A stretch of DNA of 64,000 nucleotides from an uncultured Eggerthellaceae bacterium (GTDB lineage Bacteria; Actinomycetota; Coriobacteriia; Coriobacteriales; Eggerthellaceae), in contig CAJURO010000005.1 in NCBI GenBank assembly GCA_910588985.1, positions 20,585-84,584 on the forward strand, given 5' to 3'. The notes beneath the pieces were generated by a model, which saw only the letters and a program-made list of their open reading frames with translations, had not been told where the DNA came from and did no database searches. Both the position numbers and the translations under genes were made by a program. The stretch's first letter is position 1. Every line of letters starts with the position of its first letter. This document shows positions 55,055-64,000 of this stretch, piece after piece.

Positions 55055-57369
55055 CGATCGTCCTTGCCTTGCGTACCATACGGGTCTGCATAAGGATCGT
55101 CATCCTGAGGTGGCAGAGGAACACCGGGAACCTCAAGGTTGATGTCTTCGCGTCTGATCGCATCATCTACCTGTGCCTGCGAAGGCATATCCGTCTGATC
55201 GGCCTCAGCAGCTGGAGCTCGGAATGGACCGTTCGCGTTCTGGTCGCCTGGCTCTACATGCTCAGCTTTCCAATCGGGATCAGCTAGCTCAGGGTGCTCG
55301 AGGGCGTCTCGAGCACGCGCTTCGGCTTCTTCGCGCTCCTTCTGGGCGATGATGTCACCCTCGCGGGCAAGGTACTCATCCCACTTGTTGTCAAGGAGAG
55401 CTTGGCACGCTTCTCCTTCGACGGTCTCACGCTCAAGCAAGACGCTTGCCATAAGATCCATCTGCTCGCGATGCGCCTCGAGAACAGCATGCGCGCGATC
55501 GTGGGCCTCTTTCATGATCTTGGAGACTTCCTCATCGATCCGACGAGCTGTTTCCTCAGAGTAATCTTGCGTATTGCCATAGTCGCGGCCAAGGAACACC
55601 TCATGGTTCGGCTGCCCGAACACTTGGGTGCCAAGCGGCGACATGCCATATTGGGTGACGATCGCACGAGCCATCTTGCTTGCACGTTCAAGGTCGTTCG
55701 AGGCACCTGTGGTCACGTCATCACAGAAGATCTCTTCAGCAACACGTCCGCCCATGAAAACAGCAAGCTCGTCTTTCATCTCAGAAAGCGAGTTCAGAAC
55801 CTTGTCCTCATCGGGAATGCTCAAGGTATATCCAAGTGCACGCCCACGTGAGATGATCGAAATCTTATGGACAGGATCGGCATGATCGAGCAGGTGGCCT
55901 ACAAGTGCATGCCCGCTCTCATGGTATGCGATCGTATGCTTGATCTTCTCGTTCATCACGCGCCCCTTGCGCTCAGGACCCGCGATGACACGTTCAAGCG
56001 ATTCGTTGACCTCGCGCATCGTGATGATCTTCTTCGAGCGACGCGCTGTGAGCAAAGCTGCCTCGTTCATAAGATTCGCAAGATCAGCGCCTGTGAATCC
56101 AGGCGTGATCTTAGCGATGGCAGAAAGGTCGACATCCGTGCCGATCGGCTTGTCCTTCGAATGAACCTCAAGGATGCGCTGGCGTCCGCGAACATCAGGT
56201 GTGTCAACAACGATCTGACGGTCGAAACGGCCAGGACGCAAGAGCGCTGGATCGAGAACATCTGACCTGTTCGTCGCTGCAATGAGCACGACAGATTCGT
56301 TGGCCTCGAAACCATCCATCTCAACGAGGAGCTGATTGAGCGTTTGCTCGCGCTCGTCATGTCCGCCACCAAGTCCTGTACCGCGCTGGCGACCAACCGC
56401 ATCTATCTCATCGATGAAGATGATCGACGGGGCTGCCTCCTTGGCGTCCTTGAAAAGATCGCGTACGCGGCTTGCGCCAACGCCGACGAACATCTCCACG
56501 AAGTCCGAACCAGAGATGCTGAAGAAAGGTACCCCTGCTTCGCCTGCGACTGCACGCGCTAGCAAGGTCTTGCCCGTACCTGGAGGGCCAACAAGCAGGC
56601 AACCGCGAGGAATCTTCGCACCTATGGACTGGTACTTTTCGGGATTCGCAAGGAAGTCCTTGACCTCCTGCATTTCCTCAACAGCCTCATCAACGCCTGC
56701 AACATCAGAGAACTTGACGTCTGGGCGCTCCTCGACGGTCTTCTTCGCCTTGTTCTTCCCAAAGCTCATCTGAGAGTTGTTCGCCTTCTGCATCTGATTG
56801 AAGAAGAAGAAGAGAAGCGCGGCTATGAGGATGAAGGGAAGGATGCTCACGAGCACAGAGACCCAGCCACTTGGCAACGTGATCTGATACTCGACATTCG
56901 GATGCTCCGAGAGCAATTCACCGAGCGAATCAGCCCCAACATAGACCGACGTGTAGTTTCGCGTATTGCCAAGGGTGAAGGTAGGCAGCGTCTTTGTGCC
57001 GATGCCCCCCAGCTTTGCACCCGATGGATCGCGTTGCTGAGCCATGAGCGCATTCATGGAGTCGAACGCTTTATTGAACGCATCAACCATAGAGGCCCCT
57101 GTAGTAGAGGCTGGATAGTACTCACCATGGACCGTATAGTCATTCGCTGCATAGGTGACGCTCTTGACACGATCTTGCTCGAGAGCCTGAACAAACTGAC
57201 CCGTATCAAGCTCATCGGTCTGCTTTGTGCTATCAAGCATCAAGAATTGGGATCCAACGAAGAAAGCCACGAGCAAAAGCACGATGATCATGATGATCGT
57301 TGTGCGATTTGGGGGCGTGCCGATCTTGTTCGAATCAGTCTTTTTAGGGGTGTTCTTCGGGTCTGACAT
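55051..57369 (-). CDS. ftsH: ATP-dependent zinc metalloprotease FtsH
   Basis: 772 residues. Helices at about 24-44 and 170-190 flank a beta-rich extracytoplasmic domain. Walker A GPPGTGKT (261-268), Walker B IIFIDEID (317-324) and the zinc site HESGH (483-487) are intact. The C-terminal 120 residues are acidic and Pro/Asp-rich, longer than in many homologues. It degrades membrane and unstable cytosolic proteins. It lies between hpt and folP-folK, the order tilS-hpt-ftsH-folP being common in Gram-positives. Confidence 0.97.
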   Translation of the reverse strand: MSDPKNTPKKTDSNKIGTPPNRTTIIMIIVLLLVAFFVGSQFLMLDSTKQTDELDTGQFVQALEQDRVKSVTYAANDYTVHGEYYPASTTGASMVDAFNKAFDSMNALMAQQRDPSGAKLGGIGTKTLPTFTLGNTRNYTSVYVGADSLGELLSEHPNVEYQITLPSGWVSVLVSILPFILIAALLFFFFNQMQKANNSQMSFGKNKAKKTVEERPDVKFSDVAGVDEAVEEMQEVKDFLANPEKYQSIGAKIPRGCLLVGPPGTGKTLLARAVAGEAGVPFFSISGSDFVEMFVGVGASRVRDLFKDAKEAAPSIIFIDEIDAVGRQRGTGLGGGHDEREQTLNQLLVEMDGFEANESVVLIAATNRSDVLDPALLRPGRFDRQIVVDTPDVRGRQRILEVHSKDKPIGTDVDLSAIAKITPGFTGADLANLMNEAALLTARRSKKIITMREVNESLERVIAGPERKGRVMNEKIKHTIAYHESGHALVGHLLDHADPVHKISIISRGRALGYTLSIPDEDKVLNSLSEMKDELAVFMGGRVAEEIFCDDVTTGASNDLERASKMARAIVTQYGMSPLGTQVFGQPNHEVFLGRDYGNTQDYSEETARRIDEEVSKIMKEAHDRAHAVLEAHREQMDLMASVLLERETVEGEACQALLDNKWDEYLAREGDIIAQKEREEAEARARDALEHPELADPDWKAEHVEPGDQNANGPFRAPAAEADQTDMPSQAQVDDAIRREDINLEVPGVPLPPQDDDPYADPYGTQGKDDR

Positions 57370-57380
57370 GGAGTTGATAC

Positions 57381-57935
57381 CTACTTCGTATAGACCTGTG
57401 GTTTCAATGTGCCGATATATGGCAAATTCCTATATTGCTGTGCATAATCGAGCCCATAGCCGACGATGAATTCATCAGGGCACTCGAATCCTCTGTACTT
57501 GATGTCGCGGGGACATCCTTTTCCGACATTCTTCCAAAGAAGCGTTGCTGCTTCCAGGGAAGCGGGCTTTCGCGAAGCAAGGTTCTTCCGCAAGAAGGAC
57601 AACGTAAGCCCGGAGTCGATGAGATCCTCGACGAGGACGACATGCTTGCCCTCGATGCTCGAGCTCAGGCCCTTCTGGAGCTGCACGATGCCCGAGCTCT
57701 TCGTTTCGTTGCCATAGGAAGACACCGCAAGATAGTCCATCTCGACGGGAAGATCGATGGCACGCGCAAGATCGGCCATGAAGATGGCAGCACCTCGGAG
57801 CACGCACACAAGCGCAAGGCTCTCACCCGCTGCGATCGCGTTCGCGTAATCGTTCGTGATAGATTGTCCGAGCTCCTGGATCCTCTGACTGATTTCCTCT
57901 TCTGTAAAGAGGATCTCTTGTATGTCTTCGTGCAC
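57381..57935 (-). CDS. hpt: Hypoxanthine phosphoribosyltransferase
   Basis: 184 residues if it starts at the GTG at 57935, which follows GGGAAG closely; an ATG at 57980 in the same frame would add 15 polar residues and is the alternative. PRPP motif VVLVEDLIDSGLTL (about 100-113), LRGAAIFMADLARAIDLPVE and the purine-site FIVGYGLDYAQQYRNLPYIG are present. Salvages hypoxanthine and guanine. It lies 11 bases before ftsH. Confidence 0.92.
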   Translation of the reverse strand: MHEDIQEILFTEEEISQRIQELGQSITNDYANAIAAGESLALVCVLRGAAIFMADLARAIDLPVEMDYLAVSSYGNETKSSGIVQLQKGLSSSIEGKHVVLVEDLIDSGLTLSFLRKNLASRKPASLEAATLLWKNVGKGCPRDIKYRGFECPDEFIVGYGLDYAQQYRNLPYIGTLKPQVYTK

Positions 57936-58066
57936 TTGCTTCCCTAAACCGCGTTCATTTTTCCTTGTACAGTGTATCATTGCAGGCTTTCGTCTTCTTC
58001 GTCACTTGATAAACAGCGCTCCTGCGAATGGGAAACACAGGAAAAGAACACGAAGGCGCGAAGGTG

Positions 58067-58744
58067 CTATCTTAGCAAATCAGGGAAGACTTCAAGCAGA
58101 TGCGCCACAGGTAATCCGATGACGGTATCCATGTCACCATCCACCCGCAACACGAATTTCCCTCCTTCACCTTGGACTGCATACGCACCTGCTTTATCAA
58201 AGGATTCGCCACAGGCAAGATACTCAGCGATCTCATCTTCGGTCATATCGCGAAAGGTGACCTGAGAAGCATCGCATATCGTTCGATATGCTACTGAAAC
58301 ATTGTCTGCGCCATCAGAGGAGATCAGCCAAAGGCATGTTGCCGTGATGACCTGATGGGTCTTGCCTGAAAGCAAGCGGAGCATACGCTTGGCATCATCA
58401 AGGCTGCGTGGCTTGCCGAATATCTCTGTGCCAAGCACGACCATGGTATCTGCACCGATCACCGCATACATCCCTGGAGCATTCTCTGCAAGGAGCTCCT
58501 GCACAACTGCTCCCGCCTTCTTCTCGGCAAGACGCTTGCATGCCTCTGCTGGCACCGCACGCTCGTCAGGCTCAAGGCTCTCGTCCACCTTTTCTCTTGG
58601 TGTTCGGACATCGAAGACAACACCGGCCTGCTCGAGCAGCTCACGTCGCCGTGGCGAGCGACTTGCAAGGATGATCTTTAGCGGCGGCTGGGTGCTAGGT
58701 TCCGCTCCATCTGACACCACGTCTTCGTCTCTCATCTCTGTCAT
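58067..58744 (-). CDS. maf: Maf-type nucleoside triphosphate pyrophosphatase
   Basis: 225 residues. The family start ILASRSPRRRELLEQAG follows about 24 extra residues; IGADTMVVLG (catalytic Asp) and ESFDKAGAYAVQGEGGKFV are present. It hydrolyses non-canonical or UTP/dTTP-type nucleotides and is linked to septum control. The ATG at 58744 overlaps the tilS stop (ATGA). The gap of about 130 bases to hpt has no clear element. Confidence 0.95.
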   Translation of the reverse strand: MTEMRDEDVVSDGAEPSTQPPLKIILASRSPRRRELLEQAGVVFDVRTPREKVDESLEPDERAVPAEACKRLAEKKAGAVVQELLAENAPGMYAVIGADTMVVLGTEIFGKPRSLDDAKRMLRLLSGKTHQVITATCLWLISSDGADNVSVAYRTICDASQVTFRDMTEDEIAEYLACGESFDKAGAYAVQGEGGKFVLRVDGDMDTVIGLPVAHLLEVFPDLLR

Positions 58745-59886
58745 CGTGACAGCTTCCTTCCTCGTCTTTGGCGAAAGCGCTCCATGAATTCGACGCGCAC
58801 ACCACGTTTGTTCGAGCTCACGGCAATATCTCCTTGGATATTGGCAACATATCCGCTCTTTGGCGCGCCATCCGCAAATGCATCGAGGATGGCATCAACG
58901 CATGCCCGATCGACGCGAGCTGACGCACCACGCATATCTTTCAAGCAATTATGCACGACACGTCGTGCGATAGGCAGAGGAACTTCCGCGAAAGTGGGAG
59001 GAAGGAAGAAGCCCTGCGCCATAGGGAGGTCGCCATCAAGGCGCTCCACGTTCTCATTGCGCGCAAGAGATGCAAGATGAGCCAAGTAGTCATCCTCGTC
59101 TGCGATCAGGTTCATGGTGCGCGTGAGCGTTTCGGTAAGATTCTCGTTCCATTCACGCGCACGGGGCACGAGATTCATACGTACATATGCCCTGAAGCGA
59201 TCCGTATGCGCATTCGTTGCATCCTCGCGCCAAAGAGCACCGAAAGCATCAGAGATAACGGGCATGCCAAGCTCCTGGCGTGCTTGGATGGCATCGCGAA
59301 GATCTTGGCGGGCAAGATCGAGAAGCGGTCTCACCACCGCGCCGTTCTCGTAAAGCATGCTCCGAAAGCCACCAGGACCCGTTCCTACGATCGCTCGCAT
59401 GAAAAAATTCTCGATACGATCATCCGCGCTATGAGCAACAACGATCCTTCCCTTCTCAAGGGGGAATCCCTCATGTTCGCACATGCTTGAGAGCGCCTCG
59501 CTTGCTGCAACATAGCGCTCTTTACGTGCCGTAGCTTCAACATTCTCGCCGCTCATACGAGCTTCTGCAGCTATGTCGATCTGGCAGCAAAAGAACGGGA
59601 TGTCGAGCGCTGCGGCTAGGCGCTCTGCGAACGCCGCATCTGCATCAGCCTCAGAGCCACGCAACATGTGGTTCACATGCAGCATAGCAAGCGCTCCCAC
59701 CCCTTCCTCCTGTCGTAATCGTGCCATCAAATAAGCAAGGGCGGTCGAATCAGAGCCGCCCGAAACCATGAGAAGGCATGCGTGATCCTTAGAGAGAAGG
59801 CTCCGTTCACATATCGTCTGCATCATGGTGTCGTATGCTTTATCGAAAGCATTGGAGGAAAGAGGATTGCGCTCCTTCTTTGCCAT
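58741..59886 (-). CDS. tilS: tRNA(Ile)-lysidine synthase
   Basis: 381 residues from the ATG at 59886, 6 bases after AAAGG; an ATG two codons earlier (59892) abuts the ribosome site. P-loop SGGSDSTALAYLMARL (about residues 46-61), LHVNHMLRG and ARKERY are family marks. A shortened C-terminal part follows. It changes C34 of the CAU-anticodon tRNA-Ile to lysidine so that AUA is read. Essential in most bacteria. Co-transcribed with maf. Confidence 0.95.
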   Translation of the reverse strand: MAKKERNPLSSNAFDKAYDTMMQTICERSLLSKDHACLLMVSGGSDSTALAYLMARLRQEEGVGALAMLHVNHMLRGSEADADAAFAERLAAALDIPFFCCQIDIAAEARMSGENVEATARKERYVAASEALSSMCEHEGFPLEKGRIVVAHSADDRIENFFMRAIVGTGPGGFRSMLYENGAVVRPLLDLARQDLRDAIQARQELGMPVISDAFGALWREDATNAHTDRFRAYVRMNLVPRAREWNENLTETLTRTMNLIADEDDYLAHLASLARNENVERLDGDLPMAQGFFLPPTFAEVPLPIARRVVHNCLKDMRGASARVDRACVDAILDAFADGAPKSGYVANIQGDIAVSSNKRGVRVEFMERFRQRRGRKLSR

Positions 59887-59888
59887 GC

Positions 59889-60989
59889 TCATCCTTTCCT
59901 CATCGCATCTTGTGCGCACAACGCGCGTGCAAGATGCCTTTCATAATCGCGTGCGACCGAAGAGGGTTCAACGATCCGCACATCTCCTCCGAATTGGGCG
60001 ATCTGTCCGAAGAATACAGGCGTGACAGCCGCGCGCACCCACATGTTCGCCCACTCTTGAAACGGTTTCCCCTCGCCATCATCCTTGGTCTCGGCCTCGA
60101 CGGCAGCCGAGATCGACTCACCAGAGCGCGGACCGTACCTGGTATTCGCCGCTTTGGATACATCAACGTTCTCAGCTCCGAACATGTCGATCATGTTGCT
60201 GACCATTTTTTCAGCGACAAGCAGATGGATATGCTGAACATGACCCGCATACATGCCAAGCGTATTGCGCTCGTACGTGCTGATATCAAAATCGCTTGGT
60301 GCTACATGATCCGCAGCAGCAGGGCCGAGAATCAGTACGTTATGCATTCGATCGACTCGATAGCTGCGCACATGCATCGGATCATCTTCATCGAAGGCGA
60401 GCATGTAGTAGTTCTCATCAGCGTAAACGAGAAACAGCGGAGTGCGCACACGAGGCTTCCCATCATGCGCCTTTACCTCAACGAGCTGCTTTTCAGCATC
60501 ATAGCGTTTGTAGTTGAAGCTGATGTCGCGTTGTTGTCCGATCGCTTGCTGTATCGAATCGAGCGTGGCAAAAATGCTTTCGTTCTGCATCTTTACGCGC
60601 CCTGTCACATGGATCCGAGCGTCGAACGTTTGTCCCGCACGTACCGAGTGAAGCTGTTTAAGCTTGTTGATGAGGTCCTCGGAATTCGCTTTTGTTATAG
60701 ACCGCGATGTTTGAACTGCATCAATGAGAAGAGAGAGTTCTGCCCTATCGAAAAGGCGAGCCTTCAGATAATACTGAACAGGGCGAGCGGGAATGCGCCC
60801 AAGCTTGAAACCTGCCTCTTCAAGTGCCGCAAAATCCCGATAGAGCGCCTTTCGCTCAACTTCGATCCCCTCTTCGCAAAGATACTGCTGCAATTCAGGA
60901 AGAGAGAGCCCACACTCCTCGTCTGTATGCTCATGCAGGATGCGCAATACAGAGAGGATCCTCGATCTTTTGGCACGACTCTCAGCCAC
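59889..60989 (-). CDS. WYL-domain transcriptional regulator
   Basis: 366 residues from a GTG at 60989, 6 bases after AAGGG; a TTG-type extension to 61022 has no site. The N-terminal HTH_11-like domain (about 5-65; LSLPELQQYLCEEGIEVERK) is followed by the WYL domain (about 150-235; ISFNYKRYDAEKQ, PLFLVYADENYYMLAFDE, HVRSYRVDRM) and a C-terminal WCX-like region. WYL domains bind nucleic acids or small ligands and often control stress or defence genes. Its stop lies just before tilS, so it may share that transcript; a control target is not evident. Confidence 0.9.
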   Translation of the reverse strand: MAESRAKRSRILSVLRILHEHTDEECGLSLPELQQYLCEEGIEVERKALYRDFAALEEAGFKLGRIPARPVQYYLKARLFDRAELSLLIDAVQTSRSITKANSEDLINKLKQLHSVRAGQTFDARIHVTGRVKMQNESIFATLDSIQQAIGQQRDISFNYKRYDAEKQLVEVKAHDGKPRVRTPLFLVYADENYYMLAFDEDDPMHVRSYRVDRMHNVLILGPAAADHVAPSDFDISTYERNTLGMYAGHVQHIHLLVAEKMVSNMIDMFGAENVDVSKAANTRYGPRSGESISAAVEAETKDDGEGKPFQEWANMWVRAAVTPVFFGQIAQFGGDVRIVEPSSVARDYERHLARALCAQDAMRKG

Positions 60990-61063
60990 GATCGCCCCTT
61001 CCCTCGCTCTCCTAAAGAACATGCTTTACTGTCCTCAGTATAGTACACCTCTAGTACGCTAGA

Positions 61064-62395
61064 ATGACAGGCATGAAATCATCGAAAAGGACACGACGCT
61101 CAAAAACAGCCAAGACGGCCTGTGCTCGCTTTGAACATCAAGCGAAGAAGCACTCTTGCTCGCTCTGCACAGCATTTGGCTCTTGCGGCGGATGCACCTG
61201 CCTTGATACCCCTTACGAAGAGCAGCTCAACCTCAAGAGACGCTTCATCGAGCAGCTCTTCTCCGATATTGCACAACCATCATGCGTCAATGATGTAAGA
61301 GGAATGACCAACCCCTTTACCTATCGCAATAAGATCACCTCACCGTTTGCTCCGCAAAGAAGGAGATCAAGGGGAAAGCAAAGCGTTTCTGTCGTTTCAG
61401 GCATGTATCAAGATGGCACGCATCGGATCATTCCTGTTGCAACATGCCCCATTGAGAACCCGCTTGGCCAAAGGATCGTTCGCGCCATCGTGAGGATCAT
61501 GGAGCGTTACAGCATTGCCCCTTATGACGAGGATTCTGGCGAGGGCTTCCTTCGTCATGCCATCATTCGCGTTGGGCACGAGAGCGGGGAAATCCTTGTC
61601 ACCCTCGTCACGAATACGCATGAATTCCCGCATGCGAGATCTTTTTGCAAGGCGCTGCGTTCTTACGTGCCTGAGATCACTACTATCGTGCAAAACATCA
61701 ATACTCGACAGACGAATGTGATCCTTGGCGAAGAGGAGCGCACTCTCTATGGTCCTGGTTTCATCTTAGACACGCTCTGCGAATTGAGCTTCCGCATCTC
61801 CTCAAGATCGTTCTTCCAGGTCAATGCTGAAATGACGAGCGTGCTCTATCGAGAAGCCATCACCCTTGCAGAGGTTGAGAGCGCTACGATCATCGATGCG
61901 TATTGCGGGACAGGGACGCTTGGGCTTGTCTGCGCGAAAATGGGGGCACGACGCATCATCGGCGTTGACGCAGTGCATGATGCGATCAGGGACGCGCGTT
62001 TGAATGCCTCTCATAATGGCATCGAGAATGCTGAATTCATCGCCGAGGATGCAACCTCCTTCATGAAGAAGGCAGTTGCGTCAAAGCTCATCCATGATGA
62101 CAACCTTGTTATCATCATGGATCCTCCTCGGGCAGGCAGTACTGTGGAATTCATTGAGGCAGCCTGCAGTGCAAAGCCACAGAGGATCGTCTACATCTCT
62201 TGCAATCCCATCACACAACGCCGTGATGCTGAGCTATTTATCGAAGAGGGCTACTACATTGACGCGATCGTTCCTGTAGACATGTTCCCGCACACTGACC
62301 ACGTTGAGAACATCATCAGGCTTGTTCGCATGAACGATCCTGCAAAGAGCTCTGATCCTCATGAGGAGATTCGCTCCAAAGGAAAGGATCGATAG
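61064..62395 (+). CDS. Class I SAM-dependent RNA (uracil-5) methyltransferase with Fe-S cysteines, RlmD/TrmA family
   Basis: 443 residues; ATG at 61064 or, nine bases on, at 61073. A basic N terminus of about 20 residues takes the place of the usual TRAM domain. Cysteines that match the 4Fe-4S ligand set follow (Cys22, CSLC and SCGGCTC, about 32-47). The methyltransferase part has DAYCGTGTLGLVCAKMGARR (SAM site, about 283-302), MDPPRAGS and YISCNPITQRRD with the catalytic Cys and the C-terminal Glu region. The likely target is a uridine in 23S rRNA or tRNA; which one cannot be told. Divergent from the WYL regulator with only about 75 bases between. Confidence 0.9.
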   Translation: MTGMKSSKRTRRSKTAKTACARFEHQAKKHSCSLCTAFGSCGGCTCLDTPYEEQLNLKRRFIEQLFSDIAQPSCVNDVRGMTNPFTYRNKITSPFAPQRRRSRGKQSVSVVSGMYQDGTHRIIPVATCPIENPLGQRIVRAIVRIMERYSIAPYDEDSGEGFLRHAIIRVGHESGEILVTLVTNTHEFPHARSFCKALRSYVPEITTIVQNINTRQTNVILGEEERTLYGPGFILDTLCELSFRISSRSFFQVNAEMTSVLYREAITLAEVESATIIDAYCGTGTLGLVCAKMGARRIIGVDAVHDAIRDARLNASHNGIENAEFIAEDATSFMKKAVASKLIHDDNLVIIMDPPRAGSTVEFIEAACSAKPQRIVYISCNPITQRRDAELFIEEGYYIDAIVPVDMFPHTDHVENIIRLVRMNDPAKSSDPHEEIRSKGKDR

Positions 62396-62414
62396 CGTAG
62401 AAGCGTCTTAGAGG

Positions 62415-63686
62415 CTAGGAAAGCGGCTCCACCACACCGCATCGCGAGAGCAGCTCATCCATAGTGACGAATTGATACCCTTGTTCCTTGAGAAGCGGCA
62501 AAGCTTGACGCAAGGCCTCGACTGTCTGGCTCCGATCACCTCCACCATCATGCATCAACACGATATAGCCCGGTTGAACTTGCATGATGTTGCTGACGAT
62601 CGCTTGAACACCTGGTTTCTCCCAGTCTCGCGTGTCAATATTCCAGCCGATTTCAAAAGTTGCCAATGTGCTCAGCAAGCGCGCTGTGTTCTCGTTGAGA
62701 TTTCCTCCGGGAACGCGAATGACCTTGCTCGCCTCTGCCCCTGTTACCGCCGTAATGGCCTCGTACCCCTTCGTGAACTCATCGAGTTGCTCTTGGTCTG
62801 TCATATAGCCAAGATTGACTCCTTGACCAGACCCTGCTGCGTGGTCCCAGGAGTGCGTGCATATCTGATTCCCCTCATCGTATGCACGCTTAACAACATC
62901 TTGAAGCCCATCAATGCGATTTCCCAGCGTGAAGAATGTCGCCTTAGCGCCATTCGCTTTGAGAATATCGAGTATCTGCGCAGTTGACTCAGGCCAAGGA
63001 CCGTCGTCGAATGTAAGCGCAATAAGCTTCTCGCCACCGGTATCAAGGTTAAAGCGGTTCACTTTTGCTGCCTTGCCCTCTTCTATGACTATCTCAGCTG
63101 TCTTTCCAGAAACCTGTCCCGTGCGTTTGACTGCTTGCCCATCTTTCACTGCAGTCTCGAACGCATGCACAGCTCCGACACCATCAATAGTGCCTACCGC
63201 TGGATACGTGATAGCCTCTTCTACATACTCTTCAATAAGATCGTCACCATCATCGATCTCAACCACATCGCCCATAGCAAATGTTGTATCCAGGTTAGAT
63301 TGCTCCACCCCATTCACAAGGGCTTTGAACGCACCGCCTTTCCCTTGCTCGATGATGCTCCCATCTACCGCAAGAAGATCTCCGGCTTTTGGATCAACTT
63401 CAGTCTCAAGAATGTCGGCGAGCTTTGTTCTATTAGTGATATGAAGAGCCTCGCCGTTAAGGGTAATATCAACTGGCATGGGAAATATGATCTGAACCGC
63501 AACCACCGCAACGAGAGCAATGCATATGAGTGCACCAATAACAACGGGCATCTTGCTACGCTTCTTGCGGAGCTTCGGTTTTTTCGACTTTGATGTGACG
63601 AGCGTCTCGATCTGTATAGGGATAACAACATCTGACGATACAGATGCCTGTGAATGCTCTTGTTCGTTTGGATCGCCCGTGTTCAT
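62415..63686 (-). CDS. Membrane-anchored polysaccharide deacetylase (NodB homology)
   Basis: 423 residues. A polar N-terminal cytoplasmic tail of about 45 residues is followed by one helix (about 48-70), then a small beta-rich region (about 72-200; VDITLNGEALHITNRTKLAD). The NodB domain (about 220-415) has the catalytic Asp-Asp TFDDGPWP, metal His in THSWDH, the RVPGGN motif (RPP in many relatives) and the final LMHDGGGD. It probably deacetylates peptidoglycan or another wall glycan outside the cell. Converges on the RNA methyltransferase gene with 19 bases between. Confidence 0.93.
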   Translation of the reverse strand: MNTGDPNEQEHSQASVSSDVVIPIQIETLVTSKSKKPKLRKKRSKMPVVIGALICIALVAVVAVQIIFPMPVDITLNGEALHITNRTKLADILETEVDPKAGDLLAVDGSIIEQGKGGAFKALVNGVEQSNLDTTFAMGDVVEIDDGDDLIEEYVEEAITYPAVGTIDGVGAVHAFETAVKDGQAVKRTGQVSGKTAEIVIEEGKAAKVNRFNLDTGGEKLIALTFDDGPWPESTAQILDILKANGAKATFFTLGNRIDGLQDVVKRAYDEGNQICTHSWDHAAGSGQGVNLGYMTDQEQLDEFTKGYEAITAVTGAEASKVIRVPGGNLNENTARLLSTLATFEIGWNIDTRDWEKPGVQAIVSNIMQVQPGYIVLMHDGGGDRSQTVEALRQALPLLKEQGYQFVTMDELLSRCGVVEPLS

Positions 63687-64000
63687 GCGATTCCGTCCTT
63701 CGTTTATGCCTTCACAGCGATATTAACGAAAGAGAGAAGGCCATTCAAGGCTGAAGGGAGCAATTCTTCACACCTTTCACGATATTGCAGCCTTTTACTC
63801 CTTGGCGTATCGAAGGAATCAGCATCTCAGATGCGATCAGATGTGCTTGCTGGCAAGTAGGTTATGTTAGAGGATGACCTGTTTTGGCCAGAGGATCCGT
63901 GCGCGGGAGGGGACTTGCTTGCATCAATGCATGAAAGCCTAAAGCTCAAAGCATCCCCGAACGCAAACAAGGGACCCTTGAAGAGAGGATCCCTTGTACG
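63687..64000. other. Right-edge region without a convincing gene
   Basis: It holds the upstream region of the deacetylase gene. A plus-strand frame from an ATG at 63864 stays open to the edge (45 codons, MLEDDLFWPEDPCAGGD...), but its ribosome site is weak and a hairpin lies within it, so it is not called. Confidence 0.4.
63967..63997 (-). terminator. Possible terminator of a gene beyond the right edge
   Basis: ACAAGGGA/TCCCTTGT (63967-63974 with 63990-63997) plus two inner pairs around a 9-base loop. On the minus strand it is followed by a weak T-rich run (TTTGCGTT). It could end a leftward transcript that enters from the right. Confidence 0.4.

Noticed and set aside
1..64000. CRISPR arrays, insertion sequences or phage genes
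   Set aside because: No spaced direct repeats, transposase or phage-type genes were found.

Overview
The window looks like a chromosomal segment of a low-to-mid GC actinobacterium of class Coriobacteriia, probably an Eggerthellaceae-type anaerobe such as Cryptobacterium. This is inference. It rests on an intermediate GC content, a pyruvate:ferredoxin oxidoreductase, a zinc-type S14, a fused peptide-type ABC permease/ATPase, an NRMT-like NRAMP protein of the kind known from Eggerthella, and frequent GTG/TTG starts. No phage, IS element or CRISPR array was seen.

Left part (1-9972): the 5' part of nifJ on the minus strand faces a plus-strand operon. That operon holds a Tat-exported lipoprotein receptor, a DppB-type permease, a DppC-DppD fusion, a DppF-type ATPase and a DapA/NanA-superfamily lyase, and nagB converges on it across a strong terminator. 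Receptor, transporter, lyase and glucosamine-6-phosphate deaminase together suggest amino-sugar or sialic-acid use. Next (10027-12324) is a large GT-C-like membrane protein.

Centre (12480-40101): the ribosomal superoperon runs leftward but in two pieces. Piece one is rpsL-rpsG-fusA-rpsJ-rplC-rplD-rplW (40101 to 35118), with a textbook promoter before rpsL and a terminator after rplW. Piece two is rplB to rplO, then secY and adk (21881 to 12480), also closed by a terminator. About 13 kb of unrelated genes lies between L23 and L2. They are a copper P-type ATPase, a YgiQ radical-SAM protein, a trigger-factor-like protein, and a minus-strand array of FtsX-type permease, its ATPase, an OmpR-type regulator, a BceS-like kinase, an unlisted 34-residue membrane ORF and a BceA-like ATPase with no adjacent BceB permease. 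Hairpins without U-tracts sit in three gaps of the ribosomal operon.

Right-centre (40413-50341): a CBS-containing Mn-type pyrophosphatase, a transglutaminase-like lipoprotein, an OPT transporter, a 76-residue Cys-rich protein, citrate synthase, tRNA-Arg(ACG), and a plus-strand pair formed by an MgtE-N/CBS/PRC protein and an NRAMP-related transporter. A 310-base leader with a candidate 15-codon leader peptide precedes the pair. An Rrf2 regulator follows.

Right part (50514-64000): a leftward housekeeping cluster of WYL regulator, tilS, maf, hpt, ftsH, a folP-folK fusion, birA, bioY and an NhaC-type antiporter, many with overlapping start and stop codons. Then come a divergent Fe-S RNA methyltransferase and a membrane-anchored polysaccharide deacetylase. 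The last 300 bases hold no convincing gene.
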